A stretch of 64,000 nt of DNA from Balanoglossus misakiensis (Eukaryota > Hemichordata): positions 5,022,001 to 5,086,000 of the forward strand of contig CM082587.2 in NCBI GenBank assembly GCA_040954595.2. Direction: 5' to 3'. Shown here one piece after another: positions 12,501 to 25,444 of this stretch; position 1 is the first letter of the stretch; each line of letters starts with the position of its first letter. The notes under the pieces were generated by a model. The model searched no databases. It saw only the letters and a list, made by a program, of their open reading frames with translations, and was not told where the DNA came from. A program made the position numbers and the translations under genes.

Positions 12501-15500
12501 AACCGCACGCTGAATTAGAAGGGGGTCTCAATCCCCACAAGCTGTAATTGATCAGTTCTCTCTTGAGCAATGGCACTTTGTTCATATGGGTAGGTGGTCA
12601 GCGAGTGGCGTAACGTGTGTTGATGTTATCCCAACTCGGCTGTGGAGTGGTACTGCGTGAGAAAAATCACCAGAAACACCTACATGTCCAAAACAAAACC
12701 GCTTTTGCCTTGTGATCCAAAAATTTAGCGACCCATCAATGAAATTTGCAAGAGAACCCTGCAAGCTTCCTCATTAGTGAAAATTACAGCAGAAACAACC
12801 ATGCGGTTAGGAATGTCACAAAACTATTTTGGAACCCATCTGTTGAAGTTGAACACAGCTTGGCCATCAAGATAGTTCCATATGGGGATTTTCTGTTTTT
12901 TAATGACCACAAATACATGTACATGTATATTTAGCCCAGGACATGGTGGGCAGCGTTCCTGGGAAGATTCTTGGTGCTGTCTCTCTCAGCTTAAATGACC
13001 GAATGAGCAAAGATGAACATCTTCTCTGTACGACTAATCTGTTGTGTACACAGAATCCGTGAGAAGCAAATAACCTAAAACCTTGATAGCGATGCTATCA
13101 ATCATGATGATGAAATGCGGTGGTCTTTAACAGGAAACATCTCATCTATCCTATCTGTCCCATCGCATTTAATGCTATCATGCATGCATCTGATAAGTTA
13201 TCTCGTCGGCCATCTCTGTCGTATCCAACGTTTTCTTGCCATAGCTACCAACTCTATAACTTCGAAAGAAAGTTTTCAAATGAGTGTTTGTACTTCAATG
13301 AAGAAATAGTCGTTACATGCTTCTAACATCTGTGTTATGGTGTACAGCCACGATGTTGAATGCTGAATCAGAACACAACTACACATATTCACAATTATAT
13401 GGCATGTAATATACATAATAAAGGCCAAAAATCAATATTCATTTTCCAAAAGCAGCCATTATAAATAGACTTATCTGTGGCATCAACAATGCCACGGATT
13501 AATGCAGCCTGCCATATGGTTCAGTCTTTACCCAGTGTTACAGACATCAGGAATTTTGTATCACTGGGGCCAAATTTTTCAGAGTATATTTCGCCTACAC
13601 ATATCCTAGTCTGGTGACGCACTTTCAGAACATCATTCCACCAGCTGTGTCCCTGGTTTGAATGCCTGAAATATGTGCTGCATCAGCAAACGTTCGCACC
13701 AAGAGCTGCTCTGCTCGCCTTCGAGTCAGTCGTCATGCCAACAGACAAAAGCTCTCCACAACCCAATTCACAGAAAGAGAAGCTGCCGACTTCCTTAAGT
13801 GGTGTGTTGATGCTCCGAGGGGGAGTCTCCATTGCAATTTACAAGAACTGACACCGAAAGCCATGATATCCGAGGAAACCCAAACTGGAACAGACACAAA
13901 AACCTCCCCCCGTTTGTTCGCCGCTCCACTGCCCGCCAAATGGGTTTCATTTACTCCCTGAAATACACACTACGCAGAATTGGCAGGATTCGAGACATGC
14001 CTAAGCTGTCTCAGTTGCCAGTCCAGTAATGAAGATTTCACACTTGCCTGGAGATTTCAGGGGACTTCTGTACACTGTACAACCGGTAATGATCAACTGG
14101 GAACTGGGATGAACCCACAGTCATATAAATTATTAGAGAGGGTTGACAATGCACCTGTTGTCAACACAAGGAGATGCAAGCACATAGCAGTAACCCTTGT
14201 TGAATATTTGAACGATCGAAAACCCAGCTTCCCGCTACTTAGGGTGACAGACCAATCCTATCATCTGTCACCTAGCAACAAACTACTTGATATCGGCAAT
14301 GCTTTTTATGAAAATTTTAAGTGCCAGGATAAGGGACTTTTAAATGTTATTGAGTGGCTTTTAGAATAAATGATTCATGTGCAGTGTATATAAACTGAGG
14401 TTTAACTAGAGCAATTGGACATTTTGTGGTTTGGCCTCATTCAAAATCTCAAAATGGCGAAGGCTGATAATGTAATTTCAGTGACTACAGAATTTAATTT
14501 CTTCTAACTTGGCTGCAGGCAAAATTTCATCAAAACGACCAGAGTAGATTTTCTAGCAATTTCCCATGTAATCACGCTGTTTCAAATACTATGTAAGAAG
14601 AGTCAAATCTTATGATTATGACATGCGCATTCACTCCTACAGAAGAGAAAAAAAATTAATAATTCTATTTAACTAAGAAAGAGCTCATTTAAGAAATATC
14701 ACTTACCAGTATTCTAATAGAGCATATATTCTAAATGATGAAAATCATTTGATCAAATGACCCTCACGTATCCAGTGAAATCATATGAAGTTTATTTGCG
14801 TGTATTTCTTCTAGTGGTGAAATCAAATCAAGACATGTTTGTCTCGTAACGTCCTGGTAAAGATGCAAAAATGCGGTAAAGTTCCTTATCGTCGGTCTGT
14901 AAGGTAGTGTATTCTTCTCAGGAGATTTCATTGAATGATTGTGAAGCCCTTTTCAAGAGCCCATTAACTTTATATCAGTAGAAAAGGTGACACTGTAAAT
15001 TTACTTAAAAGCCGTGATTTCCGGCACCTTTCCAGTAACCATTGAACTCTATTTGAACTGTCTGGCTATTTTCTTTTTCCCTTCAGAGATATTGATTTCA
15101 GTGTTTGCATTGAACTTAGGTGGTGTTTGGAGAGAGAGAAAGAAGCAGACAAAAAGAGGAGACATGCAAAGCACATGTTATACATCTTGTCTCAGCTTCG
15201 GACTAGTGTTGTACCCTGAGAGTATGTGAGTGAAGTAGTTGAAGTCAATACAGTACAGTAAGAATGTAAAGTTGGAAGGCAGGCTTGGATAATATAACTC
15301 TACTTCATGTACGTACAGAATCTTTCAGTCTGGGTCAAGAATAGAAGCTAAGTTTGGTGTGGTCAGACCTCAATCCAGTCTCTGACACGTGATATATCTG
15401 ACACATTGAGAACTGCCGACCCTTTCAAGTTACAGGTCATGAATACAGTTTTACTAAACTCGTTTGCCCCTAAAACTAGGGTGCTAGGCAGGTCCACACC

Positions 15501-18500
15501 CATGAATCGCGTTAATGGAGGCAGTTCCGGCCCACCACTGTGTGTGACTGATGACAGCAGGGAAGTGTGAGAAACTACTGTGAGGCTTCGGATCGTGTTA
15601 CACTGCAATTCACACCGATGAAATATAGCATGGGGTGGTTTTTATTCCCTTCTACACTGTCACACACACAACACCCACTCAGTGTCTCTGGAACACCGGA
15701 GGGAGACTACTAACAATGTTGTCAAATTGTTTTTTTTTACCAAATGGATACCTATCCTGTAATACACTACAGCCCATGTTAATATTGGTTTCTATAAAAA
15801 AAACACAGGCAGTGCTGGTCCATGCAAGCAAATATAACCACAGCAATATGCGTGGTTAATTTTAACTATACCAGTAACTTGGATATACAATACAGATATA
15901 GGTTGTTGCATAAGGTCCTGGAAGGTATGGAAACTAGACAAAAATAGTAAACGGAAAGGTTCACTGGGAAAAGGTCTGCATCATAATTGACTGGCAATTA
16001 TTTTTCAAATGGAATTTCTCCTTTTTCTTTTTCCACACGTCCATATTGTACTACAAGTAATGTGTATGTTCAGTATGCCTGTCCATCTGTTTGTTTGTTT
16101 ATTATTTATTGCCTTTTTGTTCATTTGCTTGTTCATCTTTGCTTACTTGATTTTATGTTAAAAGCCAAGGACCTTGTGGGGGTCACTGCACTGCATTCAG
16201 CTTATGTGTCGAACATCACCGGAATTGTATCTTTAAAACAATCTGTTCATTTTGACCATGGATGGAGCCTCGGTCAAAGGTGTGGGTTATTATGACACAT
16301 GGATCAATGAGTTAATGAATGAGTCACCAACAACAAGCTAATGCTATTACCATCTGTATATATGACAGATATTGATCGTATTGATTGCACAGTTTTAATC
16401 TTTTATTATATTAAGTACTGTACCATATGAACTTTAGTCTGACACTGTTTGTGGTGTTAAAACTCCAGGCAAACAATAATAACTACTGATGTACGTGACA
16501 TGCAATCCTGTTATTATAAAAATCCAAGGTATCGGTAAATGAAAATACCACAGCTGAAGCCATAAAATACATGTAGGACCACAAATTAAACCTTAGTTAT
16601 CAGAATTACATCTGCCTTCACACAGCGACCTACACTGACATGAAGGCCACATACAATAGCCTGAAATCACCAGTCAACACATTTCCTCTGCCCCACTGAA
16701 CTGGGCAGGGTATCAGTCAATAGGTCCTCTGAAATTTCCCTATTCAGACTTCTCAATGATGAGTCCCCCATCCAACAAAATAAATACCTTTCTTTCTTGT
16801 GCTTGGCATAGACAAACATATCACCATCAACAATATCTTTCTAATGTTTTGTTATAGTATTGTGGTAGGGTTCATCTAGAGGTTGGGGTGAGTACAATGC
16901 TCCCCAAGTTGACAATGGCTCAGGTCAATCACATCACAAGACTCTCAGAGATAAATAGGCTATTAGAAAAAAAAAAACAATGCAACATATTACCAGTCAA
17001 TTCAGGTGATGAGAGAAATATTATACAAGCCTTTTTGTGTGATAAAAGTTACAAGGTCATAGGTCATACAGGTTAGAAAAAGGAGCTCACTAAATCTTGC
17101 ATGAAGTTTATGGTTTCCACCACAAATGTATCAATAAAATAAAATGCCGCCCTGTGTTAGTGGATCCATCTCACTAATTAATGAGGAATTTCTCACCCTG
17201 AGAAAGAAATTCACCACGGAAAATGGATACCAGTTTGGCGAGTTTAATAAAAATTGACTGAAAAGATCGTCTTTTTAGTGACAAAACAGAAAAGATGCCA
17301 GGAGCCTAATTTTCACAGCCATAACCTGATTTTATCCCTAATTCAATTTTCAAAGCTCGTATCCTGATTTCATAATCAAAGTAAGGATCTTTGACTCATG
17401 TTTTTTTTCCCTCCACAAATAAAATAGTCATTAATTTCCTTGTTGCATCAGTAACAGCTTTCAATTAGCTTTTTCTTTATACTCGGTAGCACAGATCGCA
17501 GCATTTCACTCATTATGAAAAAATCTTCTGACTAACAAGCACGGCGCACATATCCAAATTGAATATCAGGCAACGCATTGTCCGACTGGATAACATCAAT
17601 GGAGGCTTAATGCCGTCTAGAAACTCAATTAGCCGCGGAATAATGACGTAACCTTGGAAACGAAGCGATGTGCTAGCTCCAAGCTGAGTGATGTCACTTT
17701 GCCAGCGTGTGTGACGGTCACTGCCGCGGGCGTTGCCTTGCGTTGCCATGGCTCCAGGCTGAGAAAGATTGCCCACATTCTCCACAGCATCTTTCCGATG
17801 TTTTCCTTGCTGCAAGTTTATGCCACGATGATCACTGGAATGACCAACCATGACAGGCCGATGTCACTTCAGTGTAACATTTCAAATTTCTTCTTCCGGC
17901 GTATATGCAAGTTGACATCCATACACTGTTGTGTTGATAAGTAAAACTGAATACAAACGGGGTCGTGTGTCAAGGGATCAAAAGATGTTCTTTTTCTTTA
18001 GACTGTGGGGTAAACCATAATGTATGTATGTTATTCCCCCCCCCCCACCCCAATGACCCAGGCAATTTTTGTTTTGATGAGAAAGGCACGTGCAAAAGGA
18101 GTGACTGAAATGAAACAAATGAAATGTACATGTATGCTGGCACTCTGCTGTCAGTAATGAACAAGATGATATAATTAAAGTGCAACAATGCAAATCAAGC
18201 CTCCATTGTCATCCCTCTGGTAAAATTCTGTTGAAAAAAATTAGCCAATAAAAGTGACTCAGAGTTTAGTCATGCTGGTTGGGGAAAGGGTTTCTCATCG
18301 AATCATTTTTAAGTTCCACTGGCTGTAAAAATCCACAAAGATGCAAAATGACATTGTGTAGAAACACCAGTTTCTCGTTTCTCAGTGGAATGGATGGAGT
18401 GATCAATCATGCGTAACCAAATACCTTTCCATGCATCGCGATAACAGGGAATACAAGATAGCCGGGAGTTTATCTGACAAACATCACCAAGCGGTGGTTC

Positions 18501-21500
18501 ACTTCTTCCCTCTGCGAAAATTTGATAACGATCTAATCTTATGAAATCTTGGAATGCGGATGACATTTGAATTTCCCGTCTCAAGGGGGAGCGGGAAGCA
18601 ATCCAATTACATGATCAAACGAAAGGATCAGAAACAGAGACAAGGCAGGCATGTAAACAATATTACCCGTATGCTGACCTATTTGTATTCCATGTGGAAG
18701 AACTTCAACCGTGGTTCCATCAATCAACTTGAACCACAGCTAGTAACATAACTGTTGGTTATAGTGACCTACTTTTGCTGTATAAAGTGACAGTGAAAAA
18801 AGCCTCTTTGATCGATTTCTCCCGAGAAACAGGAACCTGAATCTGCATCATCAAGAGCTGTGCCTTCAATTTCAAATTTGGATTGGGAGAGAACTGCAGA
18901 TGAAATATTCCCTTGACTGGACATGAAACAACCATGTTCACTTCCTAAAATCATATCCATTTTGCAAAGAATCACCAGCAACAGCTGAATACATCAAAAC
19001 CCTGAAACGATTTAAGAGTGTCAACTAGTGCCATAAATAGTTTGGTGAAATGCGGAGAATGCAACTGTCGCATTCTAGCACCTCTTGCATCGGCACACGA
19101 CAGGACATCGCCACTATTTTTAGAAATCTGCAACAGATGAAAAATTGCATGGCGATATTTTCATGTTGCCAATATCAACTTTTAAAGAGTCAAACTGAAC
19201 CAGGAATGGTTGGGTCACAGTGTACATGTACAAATATTGTCACACACGTTGGTGAGTTATTACGCTTCAAAAATTTGCTGGCCACGTAACGTGTACATGC
19301 CTACATGTGTATTTCCATCTATGATGAAACACAAAACCAAAATAATCACAATACATGCATGTGTTCTTTTCAGGACAACCGAGATTTGACGCTTTGTAGA
19401 ATAATGACTGAGCCTCATGATTTAATGAAGGAACAGGAAGAACTCAAAAATCAAGCAACAAAGAAAAATCCAGACAGCACAGAATAGTGCATTTATCAAA
19501 CATCCCAACGTCTACTAATAGAGCGGGCATGACAAAAGTTCACAGCTTCTGGTTGGCAGCTCCATCATGATCGGCCCCTTCCGGAGGCGGGAAGGCAAAT
19601 AACAAAAGAACGGAATCAGGGAAAGTCGGTGAATGCCGATAATGCACGGCCGAACAATTATATCCTGACGACGAGGTCAGCCAAAAGGGGTGTTCATCGT
19701 GAACGCTATCAAGAAAATTAAACTAGGTTTGCTTCCTGACTCTGAAAGATTTTATTCCTGGATAAATTTTATGTTCAATGGGAGAAAATTTGTCTTTCTA
19801 TATTTTTTCATCACTTCAAATATGGGGAAACCAACAGATCTATTTTTGTAAGTAATTAGTGGAAAACTGACAGACAAAGAGAAAAATACGCCTGATGCCA
19901 TTATATTCCGTCTTTCATAAATTTATAATCTGCCTTCAAAGCTAGGCAATTTCTGAACAGATATGAAATTGATATTTGCTGTGGGCCATCTGTTTTCTGG
20001 TATGGAGATAATCAACGAAATTGTTTTATTCATATGTAAAAGCCAGCATGATTGTGAGGAGTTTTGCTCTCTGTTGACATGAAAAATGCATTTGCACTCA
20101 TGTGGAGTCAGAGTCTGGAAACAAAAATAGCCTCCGTTTTAGTGTACCTGTCAGTGGGACGCTGAGAGTCAGCTGAGGTCGCGACATCATCATTTGTACG
20201 AAAATTCTCATCCACAATTCATCAGAACCAGAGGAAATGTTCCTCATCACTTTTAAAACAGACTCTGTGGGCACCGTTGCAACCAACAAAGAGTTTATTG
20301 TCCTGATTATCAAATCAATATCATACAGACTTTTCTCAGAGTGTGGACCACTATTACACTTCCATATTGCATGATCAGCAAACATCAAGAAAGGCGTGAG
20401 ACGGTTGCTAGGAGCAACAACACCACTGCTACATGTACCACCAGCTGAGGGATAATGAGCAAATATGAGAGCATAGATTATGGTTTGTCCAACACTGCCC
20501 TTACAACACAGTAGAACGAAATCTGAATATTCACACCATTTGTAGTGTAAAATCATGTGAACATGTCAACCCCTCATAACCCACTATTTCCCAGCAAATG
20601 GATCCAACCATGCCACTGTAACCAACGAGTTGGAACCAAAAGGTGCCAAAGAAAGGGGTGACTGCAGAGAAGACAAACTACAATTCAATAGAAGGAATTA
20701 CACAGGGTTCACGATGGAATGTGTTCTGTACTTCATCAATGCAATGTGCGTCAGTCGTTCATGATTCAAAACTATTTGACCCGATTTTCAAGGGGGCACG
20801 AGTTTACATGAAATGCTCCATTCACAGTTTATGTCCGTTTCTCACATAATGTTCTCACACTGCCCATTCTTGTCGTCACTGTTGCGTGTAGTATTTTAAT
20901 ACACTGGGATATAAATCATTGTATTTTCAGGAAGAGATCTTTGGTTTCTGTGAAAATTTGAAACACGGAAAAGTTCAGTAAGTTGAAGGCTCCATTGTAT
21001 GTTGGCAGCCCTCCGCTTTGAAATCTACAATGTTTCAATTTCCAGAAAGTCATGTGAGAGGGTCTCTTTCTTGTGGCTTGTTTCGAACAGGAGTCGTACC
21101 TCCTTTTCTGGATCAAATTTTACTGCAGTTACACCCCATCCCGCGAGCCTCATCTCAGGCAGGTTATGTGGGGCACCCATGCTGAGATAAAGCTACCACC
21201 CTTCGGCTAGGGTTTTGAAAAGACTGTACACCAGTTCTCCCCAAGCATTTCTTGGGTCAAGAAAGTCCCAGACAGGGGTTAAAAGCTATACATGTATTAT
21301 TCATCTCTGTAAACTAATGCTGCACAGTATGGGTCGGTTTCAATACCCACCATATGGAACTTCTATTATCACAAAACAATAAACCTATGTGCATCATGAT
21401 TCATTCACTGTGGCTAACACATATCACACATTGTCAACCCTTCTTTCACATATTGAAATAAATGTAATCAATTTTAATTCAACCCCATATTGAAACAAAC

Positions 21501-24257
21501 GTTACCAATCATTATTTCTAAATTCAAGTCTGATGGAAACATTTCCAGAGTCTCTAAGAACCAGGGAAATATATTATATTCAAATAAAATAGAAAAACAG
21601 CCTCTGTTTAAAAATAAACAATTTAACAATGGATATTATTGGACACATTAGCTGTGATGTGACTAGTGTATTGTCTGGTGTAATTGTATGGCTTGAAAAG
21701 GAAATGCAGTAATTACAGTCGATTTTTAAATGGTAATCAAAACCAAAAGTTGATTTGATTACAAATTACGGTTCATGCTTTCGTGTTTGTAATAAGCAAT
21801 GAGTCAGGGATATTACGTTAACGTTCTGAAGATACAAATATTTGAAAAACTGTCCACAATAATTTCACAAGCCATCCCACTTGGTAATAAATATTACCAG
21901 CATAATTTAAACTGGTGCTAGTCATGTCATTAAACAATAGATCATTTATGGTATCCCTAGCTATGAATAAATATGTAATAATTTGCATAATTATAAAAGC
22001 CCTGTCTTCTGCCTAGACATGGCAGGTAGCAACGATATGGATATTAAAAATTAATCACTGTCTACAATAGCACTGTTCAGACTAATTGAACCTGGATGAA
22101 ATGACGCTCATGTAATTTCGTAGTTTGCTGATAAATGGCCCCCCAAAATTGAAAACACGTGCTCTTGGGGAGAAATTACTGCGTGTGTTCTGTTGGCATA
22201 AAAACGAATCATATTGAGACCCAAATAACGCTACTATATTGGCACTGTCGTCAGTGTGGGTACAACCAAGCAATATGAAACTATACCACTGTAAGCCCCA
22301 CCAATACTTGGACATTCTGTTGATATAACTTGCAGTAAAATTATACATAGCTGTCTACTTGTGAATATTTATTTACCACGCAAACTGGATACCATTACAC
22401 AATTTACAGACAAGCCTGTAGGTCATCAAACTGCGATGCCACCTCCAACTGGAGAAATTCTGCACCAGACACCATTCTGGTATTTCGGACTTTTCACAAT
22501 TACCGTACTTCGGAGGTGTGTGTTTGTTAGTGCATACTTGATGCAAATTTGATACAAGGGTCCCTTTAGCCGAGCGCACTAATTGGCTTCGAAAGCATGG
22601 GCCACGCTTTCACAATGTGTAAAAGAAAACCCCTCTTTTTTAGGTATGGTAGTTTTGTTACTGCTGAGCGAGTTTCAATGCGAACGCCTAAGCCACGCAG
22701 CATGAATGAGGACACACAGTCGGACCCGCGATGCATTCACGCAAGACACCCCTTTGTGAGTTTGATTGGCAAAACTAATCAACGCTGCGAGCCACAGCAC
22801 CCTGAAACAAAAACCCCATTTTCGCCCAGTTACTTCATTAGCCAGTTGCACTTGTTTTCAAGAGAACAACTGACCCTTCAGCGATTGAATCTTTCCAGAG
22901 GACGAACATTCCTCATCTAATTTCTGTCATCTGTCCAAAATACTACGCTTGTAATTTGATACGCGTAGACGCTGTATCATGCGCTGTGTTAGCTGAGATC
23001 CACTAGTTTTCCCGTAAACATGTCCATTCCTTTTCCCTTCATGGCTAGATGTCCACCCTTGGCATATTTTCTGATTCTGCATTCTGGACCAATCCAAAGA
23101 ACAAATCTTGGAGATACCTTCAGAATTAACACACTTCTGAGGATATCTTCCCGTTCAGTTGACCATGAAAAGACCTAGTTATCACACACATACCATTTTG
23201 CTTGGGTTGTCCCACAGAAAGTGCTTGGGTATAAGTTATAACTAGTCCAATTACCAAGTTGTTCCACTGAATGTGAATGTTTGACTGGGCAACCCTGACC
23301 TGATCTCTGAAGTTCACATATTTAAAGGGAATTTTTCAGAGTAACCCAATAGTATACTGAGCTGTAGCCTGTATAAAGCACAGTATAAACACAGCCAAAA
23401 CAGGAAACAATATAAAATGTATTACTACTACACTTATTATTATTTCACACAAACATAGCATTCTTAACAGTTTGTTTGCATGCCTTACTATTGTATATTT
23501 AATATTACAATAATTCCAAAAATGCCAGTGTATAGCTAACAAAGATAACCACAATTGGGATTTACGTTATAAGCATTTCTCAAGTTCTTAAATTATGAAA
23601 ATATATGGCAAAGCATAGGACAGGATAGCTGCTTTCAGTAGCTCGAGGTTTTGTCTTGGTTTGTGTGTTAGACAGCAACACACAAACCAATGCAAACCTC
23701 CAGCTACTGAACTGCAGCTAAGGACAGGAAAGTGATCAAGAAATGGACATACCCGAATCCGTCGCATAGCAGCCACGATTTCAACTCTGCTGCTGGGTCT
23801 GGGCACATCCAACGTTCCAATATACTGCAAATGAATGCAACTCGATATAAAACAACCCTTTCGGTAGTAGGTCTCCGGTGCAACGTAGAAATGTACTTAA
23901 AACCGCAAAGGGTCTTCCTTTCAAACAACCGGGTGACCTCACAACGTTGCAACAGAACAATGTACTACGACTGTATGTGAACTGTTACACACTAACACAG
24001 TTTTGTCAATATTTTGGCGATAAATATGGGACCAGTCTAGCGTCATTATTGCCAGTGCGGAAGAGTAGAAATCCTATCACAATTCAGTGTTATTACAGGC
24101 GTGTAAACGTTAATCGCCAACGGAACATGATCGTAAAGTTTTAACTAACCTTAGCCTGAAAGTTCACCCCATGTTGGAAGGCCTCCTCGTTGTGCAGTGG
24201 TATACGGGAGTCGTATGTGTCCTCAACCAGGTTGTATCTGTTCTTCTTCGACGGCAT
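583..24257 (-). CDS. NOS1AP: NOS1AP/CAPON-like PTB adaptor protein, nine coding exons
   Basis: This is an orthologue of the carboxyl-terminal PDZ ligand of neuronal NOS, a cytoplasmic PTB-domain adaptor linking nNOS, Dexras and Scribble-type partners in vertebrates. Coding exons in transcript order are 24257-24150, 23824-23753, 4660-4568, 4340-4282, 4127-4019, 3759-3606, 2551-2376, 2259-2044 and 1635-583. Every junction keeps phase, giving about 679 aa (the human long form is about 506). The start reads [20 protein letters not shown]. The PTB domain runs about residues 25-190, with typical stretches [26 protein letters not shown] and [22 protein letters not shown]-rich coiled coil ([19 protein letters not shown]) spans about 285-370, crossing exons 8 and 9. 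The 350-aa last exon is longer than in vertebrates, is rich in Ser, Asp and Glu, and ends in NLSSG. It therefore lacks the C-terminal EIAV-type PDZ ligand of vertebrate NOS1AP. Either an alternative last exon exists or the PDZ ligand is a vertebrate feature. The family call is secure; UTRs are not defined. Confidence 0.95.
1768..1910. repeat. TG/CA microsatellites with a poly-G run in the last NOS1AP intron
   Basis: A TG repeat (about 1768-1780) runs into an 11-12 base G run (about 1780-1791), and a CA repeat follows at 1881-1910. These lie in the NOS1AP intron between coding exons 8 and 9. They are simple-sequence repeats that are probably length-polymorphic. Confidence 0.9.
3895..3972 (-). 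repeat. tRNA-Met-like fragment (tRNA pseudogene or SINE head)
   Basis: On the minus strand this segment reads like the 5' two-thirds of an elongator tRNA-Met. There is an A-box-like TAGTCCAGTGGTTAGAGC (about 3957-3940), then an anticodon-arm-like GGACTCATGATT with CAT in the loop position. The expected B box (GGTTCGAATCC) is absent and is replaced by a degenerate GGTCCGCAAATGG. It lies in the NOS1AP intron between exons 5 and 6. A functional tRNA is unlikely. The probable nature is a decayed tRNA copy or the head of a tRNA-derived SINE. Confidence 0.45.
7229..7702. mobile_element. Foldback DNA transposon, non-autonomous, Mutator-like by its features
   Basis: The element spans 7238-7693 (456 bp). 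Its two arms, 7238-7391 and 7540-7693, are reverse complements over all 154 bp with no mismatch that I can find. They flank a 148-bp central spacer. The termini read TAGTCTCGGTTACCCAGAC and its complement. Both sides are bordered by the same 9-bp sequence CAGGTTTCT (7229-7237 and 7694-7702), a target-site duplication. Long terminal inverted repeats with a 9-bp duplication are typical of Mutator-like elements. An 8-bp hAT-type reading is possible because the ninth base could match by chance. The element has no coding capacity, so a transposase must come from elsewhere. Perfect arms point to recent insertion or arm homogenisation. Confidence 0.88.
21640..22060. promoter_or_regulatory. AT-rich, homeodomain/POU-motif-rich intronic block, candidate enhancer
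   Basis: Within NOS1AP intron 2 this block contains many TAAT cores, a POU-octamer-like ATTTGCATAAT (about 21974-21984) and paired TGATTTGATTA-type motifs. It lacks simple repeats. The motif content resembles a developmental enhancer, but AT-rich DNA yields such motifs by chance. The call is therefore an inference that rests on conservation data I cannot see. Confidence 0.2.
23625..23719. repeat. 95-bp near-perfect hairpin in NOS1AP intron 2
   Basis: The left arm 23634-23669 and right arm 23677-23711 pair almost fully around a 7-nt loop (AGACAGC). The inner stem joins TTGGTTTGTGTGTT to AACACACAAACCAA. Outside the core the arms continue with TAGCTGC pairing to GCAGCTA, giving about 45 bp per arm. 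It starts 34 bp downstream of coding exon 2 in transcript direction. It could be a short foldback repeat, a pre-miRNA-like hairpin or a splicing-relevant structure. I do not recognise a known microRNA. Confidence 0.6.
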
Positions 24258-25444
24258 TTCGCGACCGGCTGCTTTCAAAACCGTACTTTTGCCCGTGGAT
24301 GTCATGAACCGGTGGTCGGAGAAGTGGCGACCCCTATTGTTTTACAAATTTAAGGTCAACAGTAGGGTTTCGTCTGCAAGTTTCCGTACCGTTCGAAACC
24401 ACCACACAACTGCATGCAACAAGCGCGTAAGCTACGTAACGAAAACTGGGGGACGGGCGAACAGCTCACACAAACTTTCCAAACTTACAAGTCAAACTTG
24501 TAAGTTACTTCGCAAAAACACGGCCCGATACGTCTGCAGGGTTTCAGACTATGTATAATCCTTCCTGACGGTAACGATCGCCGATACGAGTGGCGTGTAA
24601 ATCCGGTACGAAATCCACCAAGTTCTTTGAATATTTCAACATGATAACTTCCGCCCGCCTTGGTGTCAGATCACGTGACATTTGATATTTGCTGTTCATT
24701 TGCATAATATTTGAATACGTTTACAGTCACGAGGAAATATTTAACAAACTACTGTGTTTCCGGTTGCGGCTAAACTTGCAGTGTTTGCACATTTTACAGT
24801 GCTCTGGCGTAGTTTTCACGACGATCGCAATGTCGCGTGTTGTTGAGGTTATTGCGTAGCCAAAGGTAAGATTTGTGGGCAGACGCGATCTTGCTTGCAT
24901 TGAAACAGATCTTCAAAACAATGCCCATGTGCCTGGCTGGATGTACAAACTGTAGTACTGAGGGCGCTCCATATACCACCAATGGTAAAACAGTGTGTAG
25001 TGTACATTGACTTTAAGTCAAGGTTTTGTTTTAAATGCAGCTAAAATCAGATCATCGATGTATTCAAGTATATCCATGATCAGATTTATTTACCACAACG
25101 ATTGTGCACTGATGCGATGATGCTGTACTGTTAATGGTTTTCAGCTCTCCATCAGTTGTCAGAGTGACTGGATATTCAGTCTTGACACTATTACTGCTGC
25201 AAATGTTGAAAATATAATTCCAAAGACTCTTCACACACTGCTGAGGAAGCAATATTTTATGCTGACTCTGACATTAAGTTAGCAAGATGTTTTTTCCATA
25301 ACGCCATCACACTCACAATCAATGTTCAACCTTCTGACTGGCTGCAGGACCTCTACCTGGAGCTGTAGATATCAATACGATAACCAGCATTGCATCAACA
25401 CAAACTCTGGGGCTAGAAGTCAACATTAACCCCTGAAAAGAAAT
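24258..25444. promoter_or_regulatory. Divergent NOS1AP-FBXL6 promoter region
   Basis: The two genes are transcribed away from each other and their start codons are about 1.19 kb apart. The region contains a TCACGTGA E-box (24671-24678). A plausible non-coding first exon of FBXL6 ends at CCAAAG/GTAAGA (about 24864), with a matching acceptor CTGCAG (25341-25346) leading into 5' UTR. No TATA box is evident at a sensible distance. The transcription starts and the UTR intron are inferred. Confidence 0.45.

Larger units (their letters stand above)
4661..23752 (-). other. Giant NOS1AP intron 2, about 19 kb, no gene seen
   Basis: This single intron separates the exon ending MRRIR from the exon starting YEFKAK and makes up 30% of the window. 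On both strands I find only short open frames without domain signatures. The longest, a 152-codon minus-strand frame at 20098-20556, has no recognisable motif. The intron contains the foldback element at 7238-7693, the hairpin at 23625-23719, many copies of TACATGTA and a few CpG-richer islets (about 8200-8500 and 17640-17780). Intron 1 (23825-24149) is only 325 bp. A long first or second intron beside the promoter is a usual place for enhancers, but none is proven here. Confidence 0.8.

Noticed and set aside
13980-14369. 129-codon plus-strand open frame in NOS1AP intron 2
   Set aside because: No recognisable motif and no neighbouring exons. It is best explained as chance.
20098-20556. 152-codon open frame on the minus strand in NOS1AP intron 2
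   Set aside because: It is long for an intron, but I recognise no domain, signal peptide, retroelement motif or splice continuity. The composition matches the flanking intron.
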